Shown: positions 54,615 to 64,000 of the stretch, piece by piece | How the letters are laid out: every line of letters starts with the position of its first letter | Numbering within the stretch: the first letter of the stretch is position 1 | NCBI GenBank assembly: GCA_003008705.1 | Contig: PDUO01000042.1 | Coordinates: 374,057 to 438,056 of the forward strand | DNA length: 64,000 bases | Reading direction: 5' to 3' | Source: Pezicula radicicola | Taxonomy: Eukaryota; Ascomycota; Leotiomycetes; Helotiales; Dermateaceae | The notes under the pieces: generated by a model | Seen by the model: the letters and a program-made list of their open reading frames with translations, nothing else | What the model was told of the DNA's origin: nothing | Database searches by the model: none | Position numbers and translations under genes: made by a program

Positions 54615-57600
54615 ATGCCTCACAGTCTCCAGCCTCCAAAGATTGACATATTTATTGACGTAAGTAGCCTGTCTTTACACTTCTCCCTGAGATATTCTAT
54701 ATCTAATAATATAAATTCTTAAACAGCGTGGAGGAACTTTTACAGGTTCGTCGATTTCCCTCCCCCCTTTCTCATCACTGGTTATGTGATTGCTCATACA
54801 GAAGAAGGACTAATCGCAAGTTTGTATTACAGATTGTATCGGCATACCAAGCGATGCTTCAGAGAATATAGTCATTAAGCTCCTATCAGTGGATCCATCA
54901 AACTACAAAGATGCACCTACAGAAGGCATTAGACGTATTCTGGAGATCTTTACGGGCGAAGAAATTCCCAGGCACGAAAAGCTAGATACTTCACGCGTTG
55001 GTGTGATTCGCATGGGAACGTAAGCTGCTCTCTTGTTCCAAAACCAAAACTAGCTGACCTGATGAATTAGCACTGTTGCTACAAATGCACTTCTGGAGAG
55101 GAAAGGAGAGGTCTCAGCACTTCTCATTACGGAAGGATTCAAAGACCTTCTCGAAATTGGGTATCAAGCAAGGCCAAAGTTATTTGATCTTGCTATCAAC
55201 AAGCCTGATGTTCTCTATTCTGAAATCGTGGAGATTGAAGAGCGAGTTACAATTGAAGACTCTGCTAAAGACCCCCTTCCATACGAGATTGATGTCTCTG
55301 CGGATCCCTCTCTACGAGTGGGAAGTAGCAAAGACGTCGTAAGAATTCTTACCCCGCTTAACATAGAGAAGACCAAGGAGTCTTTAGCGAAGCTCTATTC
55401 AAGAGGTTTTCGCACGCTATCGGTCTGTCTTGCTCACAGCTACACATTCCCTGATCATGAACGTGCGGTGGAAGCTATGGCTCTTGAGGCGGGCTTCACG
55501 CATGTATCTCTATCATCTTCGTTGATGCCTATGATAAAGTTGGTATCGAGAGGCATGAGCGCAACAGCAGATGCATATCTTACACCCGAGATCAAACGTT
55601 ATATCCAAGGATTTCGAGCTGGTTTCAAGGATGAGCTAGAGAATACCCAGTGTGAATTTATGCAGAGTGATGGAGGATTGGTAAATATGAACATGTGTGT
55701 ATAAATTCGGTTTACTCGGGCGAAAAACTAACGAAGACAGGTTCTCTGGTTTGAAAGCAATTCTTTCTGGACCTGCTGGAGGTGTTGTTGGATATGCTCA
55801 GACCAGCTATGACGAGGAAGATAAAGTACCAGTCATCGGATTTGACATGGTAAGAACCGCGTCAAACAGTCGTATCATAGCTGACTTGTGACTAGGGCGG
55901 AACTTCCACTGATGTCTCAAGGTATGGTGGCAAATTTGAACACGTTTTTGAGACGACAACTGCAGGAGTCACCATTCAGTCTCCGCAGCTCGATATCAAC
56001 ACCGTGGCTGCTGGAGGTGGGAGTATTCTTTTCTGGAGGAATGGTCTATTCGTTGTTGGCCCAGAGAGTGCTGGCGCTCATCCTGGCCCGGCATGCTATA
56101 GGAAGGGTGGTCCATTGACTGTCACAGATGCAAATCTCTTTTTAGGCCGTCTGCTTCCTGAACACTTTCCATCAATCTTTGGACCCGATGAAAACTTACC
56201 CCTTGATTATGAGGTTACCAAGACAAAATTCACTGCTTTGACTCAGGAAATCAATGACGAGACTCAGGGATGTTTGACAGCCGAGGATGTAGCACTAGGA
56301 TTTTTGAATATTGCGAATGAGGTATGCGAGAATTTTAGACGCGAAGGAAACATGCTAACCGTAGCTTAATTTCAGGCTATGTGTCGCCCGATTAGATCCT
56401 TGACGGAGGGGCGAGGATACGACACCTCCGCCCACAGGCTTGCGACTTTTGGAGGAGCTGGTGGGCGTAAGTGCTGATGCGTGAAAGGAACTTCAGCTGT
56501 AAATGCTAACAAATTGTTAGAACACGCTTGCTCCATTGCTGCAAAGCTAGGCATCGATACAGTTATCATACATAAGTATAGCAGCATCCTGTCTGCTTAC
56601 GGCATGGCTCTTGCCAATGTTGTCGAAGAAGCTCAGGAACCTAGTTCTCTAGTTCTCAATGAGCCCTCCTCGGACGAGATCTATTCCAGGTTCATTAACT
56701 TGCAATCAAAAGTATCCGAGTCTCTTTCGAAGCAGGGATTCTCAACTTCCGAGATTGAAATGCAACTGCTTTTGAACCTTCGGTACTCAGGAACGGATAC
56801 ACAAATAATGGTCCAGAAACCAACAGATGGTAACTTCAGATATGCCTTCGAAGAGAGCCACAAACGAGAGTTCACATTTACACATCCAAATCGAGATATC
56901 ATCATCGATGATATCAGGGTCCGAGGAATTGGAGTCGGTAAAGCTCGGAACCAACCGTCGTTAAACCTTGTGCAAGAACTGAAGGATCTGGTTAAGAAAC
57001 CCGTTAAAGATCTTGGAAAGATCACACAGACCTATTTCAAAGTTGGAGGCCGTCAGGACACCCGAGTGCTCAATCTTCCAGAACTACAACCAGGAAACTC
57101 TGTGGCTGGCCCTGCTATCATTATTGATAAAACGCAGACCATTGTCATTGTACCTGGTGCCACCGCATTGATTCTGAAGGACCACGTTATTTTGTATCTT
57201 TCACGAGAACGCCAACCTGTCAGTTTAGATGATATGCTCTTGAGTAATCCAGACCCGATCAAACTATCTACCTTCGGACATCGTAAGTTTATTCCCGCAA
57301 TTTTGCTGTGGAAAGTCTAGCTAAGAAACTCTAGGCTTCATGTCCATTGCGGAACAAATGGGACGTACTCTCCAGAAGACTGCTGTGAGCATAAACATTA
57401 AAGAAAGGTATGCAGTTCAAACCCTTATCGTGTTTTAGGAGCCTTTTAAGGAACGACCTTTTCAAACCACCATTACTTGTGGTATTGGCACTATTAATAA
57501 GCTGTTCTATCAAGATAAGCAACTTGAGTTGAGTAACTCAAAACAACTGCGTCTCAATTAGCATGAAGAGAAAAGGCGGCCCATCTGAGAGAAGAATCCA

Positions 57601-59582
57601 TATAATACTTTTATCTTGCTGCTGCTAATCACTGTTGCATAGACTAGATTTTTCCTGTGCGATCTTTGGTCCGGATGGAGGACTCGTCGCTAATGCCCCT
57701 CGTAAGCGAGCAATCCCTGATATTAAGAACAAGACTTACAATATGTCGCAGATGTCCCCGTTCATTTAGGAAGCATGCAATACGCAGTCAAATATCAGCA
57801 CGAGAAGTACGGACCGACCCTAAAACCTGGCGACGTACTTCTCTCCAACCACCCCACAGCCGGAGGAACGCATCTTCCAGACATCACCGTCATAACCCCT
57901 GTATTCGACGCGGAAGCAAAGATAATTTTCTATACAGCCTCACGTGGCCACCATCGAGATATCGGTGGTTACGAAGGTATCTCAGGTAATGCTAATGCTA
58001 CAGAGATATGGCAGGAAGGAGCTGCTGTCTTATCATTCAAGTTAATCTCCAATGGTCATTTTGACGAAGAGGGAATCACGAAGATTCTAGTTGAAGATCC
58101 GGGCAAGTATCCAAATTGTGTTGGAAGTAACAGTATCAAGGATAACTTATCAGATCTCAAGGCTCAAGTTGCTGCCAATGCGAAGGGGGCAAATCTCATT
58201 CATGACTTATTTGCTGAATATGGAGGACCTGTTGTTCAAGTACATTCTCCATTCAAACCCTCTTGTCAACGAATCCCGCTAACTAAATAACGAAAGTTCT
58301 ACATGCACCACATCCAAAGAAACGCCGAATTAGCAGTCCGTAACTACCTCCGCTCAATATACACCACGCTCCCAGCAGGAACAACCCTAAAAGCGACCGA
58401 CCGCTTAGACAACGGCACAAGAATCCATCTAGAAATTCGAATCCGACCAGACGGAAGCGCCGACTTCGATTTCACCGGAACAGGAGCAGAATGTCTAGGG
58501 AACGGAAACGCACCAAAATCAGTCTGTCTATCAGCAATAATCTACTGTTTACGCTGTCTAATAAACCACGACATACCATTAAACCAAGGTTGTCTCGCCT
58601 CAATCAACGTCATAAACCCATTCGGAAGTATTCTAAATCCGTCTGAGAATGCAGCAGTTTATGCAGGGAATACACAAACAAGTCAACGGGTTTGTGATGT
58701 TATTCTCAAGGCTTTTCAAGCTTGTGCTGCTTCACAGGGTTGTATGAATAGTGTTGGGTTTTTTGGGGGTAGGGATGCTAAACCAGGAGAGGGATATAGT
58801 TTTGCTTATGGGGAGACGATTTGTGGTGGTGCTGGTGCTGGTCCTACTGTAAGCAACATATTTCTTTGTTCTCATGGTCTCGAAACACTGTCTCACGACT
58901 CCGGGAGCATGTCTCAAGGCTCTTACTCTTACTCTTTGGGAAAAACATAGTACTAATTTGTTGAAGTGGGATGGTGCTTCGTAAGTTGTACTGATACTTC
59001 TTTACCTATCTATCTTCGAACCCTCACTGCCTAACAGTAAAATTAACATCCCCTCCCCATAGAGCAGTACATTGCCACATGACCAACACCCGAATCTCCG
59101 ATATAGAAATCCTAGAAAAACGCTACCCTATTCTAATCCGAGAATTCTCACTTCGACCCTCCTCAGGCGGAGCAGGTTTACATCCGGGTGGTCTAGGAGT
59201 AACCCGTATCATAGAATGTCGAGCTCCTCTTACATTTTCTATGATTTCTGAGAGACGGGTTACGCAGCCGTATGGGCTTGCGGGTGGTGAAGATGGTGCT
59301 AGTGGGGAGAATTTGATTCGGAAGGTTGACGTTGATGTTGTTACGGGGGTTAGGAGGGAGAGATTGGTTAGTTTGGGACCGAGAGCTTTGGTTAAATTGG
59401 GGGTTGGTGAACAGTTTATTATTAAGAGTCCGGGTGGCGGGGGATGGGGGAGTGTTAAGGAGGTTGAGGATGAAGGTGTGGATTTGGATGTTGCTGGGAA
59501 GAAGGGGAAGGTTGGTGGGAAGCAATATCCTAGAGCTACAGGCTCAGTGCATGCTTATGCTTCTACGCAGGATACGAACTGA
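54615..59582 (+). CDS. 5-oxoprolinase / ATP-dependent hydantoinase (fused HyuA-HyuB)
   Basis: Fourteen exons by my model: 54615-54659, 54727-54745, 54833-55019, 55071-55694, 55741-55849, 55896-56321, 56376-56466, 56521-57282, 57335-57407, 57643-57701, 57752-58239, 58297-58848, 58967-58980 and 59063-59582, giving 1322 aa. HyuA half: FIDRGGTFTD, then [60 protein letters not shown] and FGGAGGQHACS. HyuB half: [46 protein letters not shown] and [10 protein letters not shown]. The length and the N-terminal text match eukaryotic 5-oxoprolinase, which opens pyroglutamate to glutamate with ATP in the cytosol. An N-methylhydantoinase-like role cannot be excluded. Exons 2 and 13 are only 19 and 14 nt; the intron at 57408-57642 is 235 nt. 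All phases close, so no frameshift is needed. It shares a divergent promoter with the regulator. Confidence 0.88.
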
Positions 59583-59671
59583 TCGTGCATGTCTATTATG
59601 TAGTCTGAAGTTGATATAAAAAGAACATATCGGGCAAGAATAGAAACGGGGTATACACCAACAAACCACAA

Positions 59672-61063
59672 CTAATCCGTCTGACTCGATCCATCGTCCG
59701 TAACGCTCCATCTTCTTTCTCTTCCTCTACTATCCCTCGAATCGACCTCACTAGGCGTCTCCTCCATCTTTCTATGCAGGAGTTCCTCTTCATCTTCTTG
59801 TTCTATTTCATCCTCCTCTTCTAACGGCGGTGGGTGGCCTTGAGTTATTGTGGTTGTCGATTGTGCATCATCAGCAAAGGCCAAGGCATCTCCTGTGCTG
59901 TGAAAAGTATTCGCCGAGTCGTCTGTGCTCTTGACCTTTTTCCTATCCATGGGAGGTGGTGAAAATGGCCTTACGCCTCTTGATCGATTTAGGATCCCAC
60001 CTTCTGAGAAGATACTACCGGTATCATCCGTAGTACTTATAGCTCCAGCAAGACTTTGATACCGGTCAACATCGGCGCCGAGACTGTTACTTCTCGCATG
60101 ACCGGATGTGAGTGCACTATTCCCGTCGCTGTCAGGTAGAATGCTCTTTTGAGGTAAGATACTGAAGATCTTGCTTCCAACTCCCTCATGATGGCCTGGA
60201 TTTCCATCACTATCACTCGCAAATATATCCTTCCCTTTCTCCAACAAATCATCCAAGCCACCTCCACTCCAACCTTTCCTCGCCAATGCCTCAAAAATAT
60301 CCACTTCAGCCCTGACCAATCCAGCAGAAGAATCCACAATCTTCAAACTCATCTCTTGGGCTTCTCTCAGCAAACCCCTACTATGCGTGCCATGCAAAGT
60401 AGTAAGTCCATCCAACCTCGTCGTCAAATCCACAAGATGTCCTCTGAACTTAGCAACATCTCTTTTCCGCTGTCGATGCAACTTCAATCCTTCTTTCTCC
60501 ATCCTCCTAATCTCCTTGGACTGAATCTTGGCCTCCCTCTGATACGTAAGTTCCTCCTCTTCCATATGCCGCCTCCATTGATCTAGCTCGTGCAGCAACG
60601 GCACCTCGAAATTCCGGTATACACATTCGCTGAGAATTTGCTGATGATTTGCTACTAGTTGATGTACTCCACTGGCAGCTAATAAGCTATCTGCTGTACA
60701 GCTCCCCTTTGCCGTGAAGCTATTTGATAGAGAACCACCCGGCGGATGTAGGGCTTCGGATCGTGCTTCTTTTAATCGGGCGCAGTTTTCTAAAGCAGCG
60801 CCAAAGGCCGAAGCTGTATTTGAAAGTGCGGCAAGTGATAGTCGATATGCTTTTGCTGTACTGAGTAGTTCCGAGTATGCGGTTTGTGAGGCTTCAAGGT
60901 CGGATTTCGAGAGCACGGCGTGTGCTGAGCGTGGCGCTGGAGGAAGTGGCAAATTGTAAGTCCCACCTGTGAAGGCAGTTGAAGAGTAGGAATATGTTGG
61001 CGACGAGGGAACTGGAGGTAGTGCACTGGGTGTAGGTGATGGGGGTCGCGTTGAGGAGGCCAT
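59672..61063 (-). CDS. IVY1: Ivy1-like membrane-binding protein (BAR/I-BAR-like helical domain)
   Basis: A single 463-aa exon with ATG at 61061-61063. After a Pro/Ser-rich start, residues 60-290 are helical: YSELLSTAKAYRLSLAALSN, ASAFGAALENCARLK, LVANHQQILSECVYRNFEVP, and a charged coiled coil (EIRRMEKEGLKLHRQRKRD). The tail is disordered and acidic. I match this to fungal Ivy1, an inverse-BAR-like protein that binds phospholipids and the Rab Ypt7 at the vacuole and endosome. The family name rests on my memory of the SAFGAALE block. Another BAR-type protein is the alternative. Converges with the oxoprolinase over about 90 bases. Confidence 0.55.
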   Translation of the reverse strand: MASSTRPPSPTPSALPPVPSSPTYSYSSTAFTGGTYNLPLPPAPRSAHAVLSKSDLEASQTAYSELLSTAKAYRLSLAALSNTASAFGAALENCARLKEARSEALHPPGGSLSNSFTAKGSCTADSLLAASGVHQLVANHQQILSECVYRNFEVPLLHELDQWRRHMEEEELTYQREAKIQSKEIRRMEKEGLKLHRQRKRDVAKFRGHLVDLTTRLDGLTTLHGTHSRGLLREAQEMSLKIVDSSAGLVRAEVDIFEALARKGWSGGGLDDLLEKGKDIFASDSDGNPGHHEGVGSKIFSILPQKSILPDSDGNSALTSGHARSNSLGADVDRYQSLAGAISTTDDTGSIFSEGGILNRSRGVRPFSPPPMDRKKVKSTDDSANTFHSTGDALAFADDAQSTTTITQGHPPPLEEEDEIEQEDEEELLHRKMEETPSEVDSRDSRGRERRWSVTDDGSSQTD

Positions 61064-61648
61064 GCTGCGGTGCTGATCGTTTGTTTATCGAAGGCAGATA
61101 GACGGTTACGTGCACTTTGGACGATACACAAGATAGGATAGGATGACAGAAACTCGTACAGGATGTACAAAATACTACTACTACTACAAGCAGCAAGCAA
61201 GCAGCTTGAAATACTAGGAAGGAAACGTGTATGCTAATAAGCCCGGGACAAATATTGAGCGGATGACGCGCTTGATGGGAATTTTGGGGACGGATTTGTT
61301 TGTCTCCTGACTGCGACTTTTGATTCACTTACGGACATGGGGGAGATAAGAAAATGGCGAAATCAACAATGGAATCCCTGCCAAGAAGGTGTGCCCCTCG
61401 GTTCCTCTAAACAACGACACTACTGTACAACACCTGCTGCAACACTTCCTTCTCGACTCTTCTCAAGCTGTTCAAGCACCCCAATTTCAAATTTACACAA
61501 GCCTGTCACCCTGCCCAAACCATCAGAGTCTATCAATCGCATCGCGCACCGTTTCCAATCTCCCAATATCTACAATCGCATCTTCAGCAAAGGCTAGGTA
61601 TCCAAGTACCCATCCTAAATCTTCAACAGTCAGATTCGATTGCCCACC
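61064..61648. other. Divergent promoter of Ivy1-like and thioesterase genes
   Basis: 585 bases. The two frames here (61337-61597 and 61389-61682) have no family signal and run into the start of the thioesterase gene. Nothing else seen. Confidence 0.5.
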
Positions 61649-62509
61649 ATGCCTCCAACAGCCCTCACCATCCCAGCCGTAACAAAGCACACGGCAACAG
61701 TAATAATGGCGCATGGACTGGGAGACAGTGGCGCAGGATGGGTTTCTCTGGCCGAAAACTGGCGTCGCCGCGAGAAGTTCCCAGAAGTGAAATTCATATT
61801 TCCCAATGCGCCGACGATTCCAATTACGGTCAACTTTGGCATGTCGATGCCGGGTTGGTATGATATTGTAAGACCTTCACATGTCGTTCGTTGTCCAGTT
61901 TTTTATTTTAGAGCTTTGATGCATTGCGCAAATGAGAGAGGATTTTGGCTGATAGTTTGGTATTCAGACTAGCTTTGGAGATTTACAGGCAGGACAAGAT
62001 GAAGTTGGGATCTTGAGAAGTAGGGAATACTTTCACAGCTTGATCAAGAGCGAAATCGATAACGGAATTCCTTCGAATCGGATTGTCATTGGTGGTTTTT
62101 CACAGGGTGGTGCTATGTCGATATTCTCTGGTATTACAGCACCGCAGAAATTGGGCGGAATCTTTGGATTGAGTTGTTATTTGTTGCTACATAGCAAGTT
62201 GAAGGAGTTTGTTCCAAAGGATAATCCAAACAAGGAGACGCCGATCTTTATGGGACATGGAGATAGTGATCCGTTGGTTAGACCTGAGTGGGGTAGAATG
62301 ACGAATGAGATCTTGAAGAGTGAGGGCTGGAATGTTAATTTGAAGTTTTATCCGTAAGTACCTACTCACATCGAAACTGGCATTTTGTGAGGGTATGAAC
62401 TAATAATAATAGTGGTCTACAACATTCAGCAGATCCCCAGGAGATTGACGACGTTGAGACTTATTTGAAGGAGAGATTAGCACCTACGGGAGATAAGCAA
62501 GCACTTTGA
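61649..62509 (+). CDS. APT1: Acyl-protein thioesterase 1
   Basis: Three exons, 61649-61867, 61968-62353 and 62413-62509, give 233 aa, the normal family length. The alpha/beta hydrolase shows the oxyanion block VIMAHGLGDSGAGW, the nucleophile elbow IVIGGFSQGGAMS (Ser about 118), the acid FMGHGDSDPLV and the histidine block YPGLQHSADPQEIDD. It removes palmitate from cysteines of membrane-anchored proteins such as Ras and G-alpha, and also acts as a lysophospholipase, in the cytosol. The longer frame upstream starts at TTG; ATG 61649 (MPPTALTIP) is the usual start. Confidence 0.92.
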
Positions 62510-63100
62510 CTCGATGGATATAATGCCTTATGGCTTCTTTTGGGTCTTAGTTTCATGGTATTGGTATATTGGAAAATGAAAACGGGTCATTCTAGAGCTG
62601 CTCCAGACAGAAGGAATCGAAAACCCAGAGGAGTAATTTGAGATATCATAAATCAGAGAAATAGAAATGCTACTGTATGTAGTATGTATGTCCCGCCAGC
62701 GTTGACACTCGTGTTGCCAAGTAGCCGGAGGTCGAGACCATACATCTGTACAGAGCTCGAAATGACTTACAGAGCCTTTTAATGTAACTCTCCAGCTTTG
62801 AATGGCTCACTCGACTCTACTTTTCACAGCAAACTCAAAGTCGCAGAGTACATGTACAACTCAAATCAAAACATGACCCCTCAACAACCCGTAACGACGA
62901 GTTGAGTGAGTCAGATCAAACTCGCATTGGAGGGTAACAGTATAAGTGAGATCAACGATATACATATTGGATCTATGGCAATATTAAATACATCCGAGCC
63001 ACTGACTTCAATCAAAACATATCATACTTTTCTATGACAACCCAACGCCTTGCTAATCAACCGACCAAACCAAGTTTCCCAGGGTATATGTATCCTTGCT
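62510..63100. other. 591-base gap between convergent genes
   Basis: 3' flanks of the thioesterase and the nucleoporin. No coding frame or repeat seen. Confidence 0.5.
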
Positions 63101-64000
63101 TTACTCATCCTTGTCATTCCCCGCAATATCAAATAGCCCAAAACAAGAGTCAATATACCAGACGAGTTTCCAGTAGAAGCTAGCCTTCTCCCAATCGAAC
63201 TCCCCCTGCTCGTTCTTTGGAAGCTGAAAGCCTATAATGTCGCTGCTGATGTACTTGAGTGGGCCCCAACCAAGTATACTCTGGGACCATGATTTTGAGG
63301 GCAGAAGTGCTTGTTCAGCCGGTAGCAGTTGGATTCGTCTTGCGGTAGGGATCTTGCGACAGTATGCTGATGGTTGATCCTCTTCTTGGCGCTCTGTCCC
63401 CGTGACTGTAGCAGAGGAAGCAGTTGCTGTTGAAAGAGTGGCACTATCCAGGGTGTGGGACGATGTGTTAGAGCCAGGCGGAGAAAAAGAGCTGTCCCCA
63501 CGTCCTACTTGGGTCATAGCCGGAGTAGTGAAAGATCTTGGGTGCGGCGTAGAGGTTCTTCGATTGTGTGAGCTTGAGGGTGCATTTCTCGATGACGCTC
63601 CAATCCCAGGAAACCTCTCTCCTCTTGGTGTTCGTTCTCCAGCATTTGCTGGTATTGCCTCGTCCGACAGAGGTGGAAGTCCTCGATATAGCTCAGCAAA
63701 CACTAAATGTCCAAGGATTGTTTGCGGGGAGGCAAAAACGGCGGCCTCCGCTGCTTCTGCAGATTCGAATGTAATCTTAATCCAATGTTCACCACCAGCA
63801 TATTTCATAGCTTTGGCTCTCTCATCGGGAGTCATCGGGCGCGTTCGCAGCAACGCAGGGTCTCGAAGATCAGCCTTATATCGTCTCTGTTCCAAAGGCG
63901 GGTCCCGTGGGTAGTCTTCACAGATTCGTCCGGCGATCTGTTCATACTGCTTGAGAGCTGCGTATTGATGGGTGGACTTGAATCCTCGCAACAAAACTTC
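63101..64000 (-). CDS. NUP53: Nucleoporin Nup53/Nup59-type (Nup35 RRM), C-terminal part
   Basis: The frame runs off the right end of the window, so about 300 C-terminal residues are present and the start is missing. The RRM_Nup35 (MPPN) domain covers VLLRGFKSTHQYAALKQYEQ, then GEHWIKITFESAEAAEAAVF with GHLVFAELYRG. A Ser/Thr-rich linker follows, and the last 60 residues carry ILGWGPLKYISSDIIGF, resembling the membrane-binding end of Nup53. The protein sits in the inner ring of the nuclear pore complex, contacting the pore membrane and Nup155/Nup188 relatives. No intron is needed in this part. Stop at 63101-63103. Confidence 0.8.
   Translation of the reverse strand, partial: EVLLRGFKSTHQYAALKQYEQIAGRICEDYPRDPPLEQRRYKADLRDPALLRTRPMTPDERAKAMKYAGGEHWIKITFESAEAAEAAVFASPQTILGHLVFAELYRGLPPLSDEAIPANAGERTPRGERFPGIGASSRNAPSSSHNRRTSTPHPRSFTTPAMTQVGRGDSSFSPPGSNTSSHTLDSATLSTATASSATVTGTERQEEDQPSAYCRKIPTARRIQLLPAEQALLPSKSWSQSILGWGPLKYISSDIIGFQLPKNEQGEFDWEKASFYWKLVWYIDSCFGLFDIAGNDKDE

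Noticed and set aside
61337..61682. Two frames upstream of the thioesterase
   Set aside because: Low-complexity products with no family signal, lying in the divergent promoter.

Overview
The window is genomic DNA of a filamentous ascomycete (Pezizomycotina). The evidence is spliced genes with short introns (about 50-85 nt, GT/AG), a HET-domain gene, several Zn2Cys6 regulators, a UstYa-family gene, fungus-type LEU4, MIC19 and TYW3 genes, and a small TA-flanked inverted-repeat element whose TIR differences are all C/T or G/A changes, as RIP would leave. The class cannot be fixed from sequence alone. Leotiomycetes is my guess, held weakly. Exon boundaries were placed by hand from frame and splice signals, with every multi-exon model checked for reading-frame closure.

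Left third (0-28 kb), mostly conserved housekeeping: the tail of an NmrA-like gene, a HET gene, a TDT/Ssu1-like sulfite or dicarboxylate exporter, importin beta (KAP95), 2-isopropylmalate synthase (LEU4), a ferric reductase, MIC19, TYW3 and a large RRM protein with a Q/N/G-rich N-terminal half. Long non-coding gaps separate some of them.

Middle (28-41 kb), accessory: an unrecognised protein, a UstYa-type (DUF3328) oxidase gene, a 67-aa secreted peptide, a Zn2Cys6 regulator, a secreted aspartic protease whose signal peptide lies out of frame with the mature part, a 455-bp MITE, an APH-like kinase and a 141-aa protein that is little more than a Zn2Cys6 domain. UstYa, secreted peptide, regulator and protease together resemble the parts list of a fungal RiPP locus, but no KR-spaced precursor is visible.

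Right part (41-60 kb): six genes alternate in orientation and form three divergent pairs. They are a fused two-domain alpha-oxoamine synthase and a CYP52-like P450; an anion:cation-symporter MFS and an FAD amine oxidase; and a Zn2Cys6 regulator and a 1322-aa 5-oxoprolinase. The first pair looks like tailoring of a long-chain amino-alcohol product (the synthase is a fused LCB2-LCB1 form) with no polyketide or peptide backbone enzyme in sight. The other four look like uptake and breakdown of a cyclic or N-substituted amino acid. From 59.6 kb conserved genes resume: an Ivy1-like protein, acyl-protein thioesterase and a Nup53-type nucleoporin cut by the window end.
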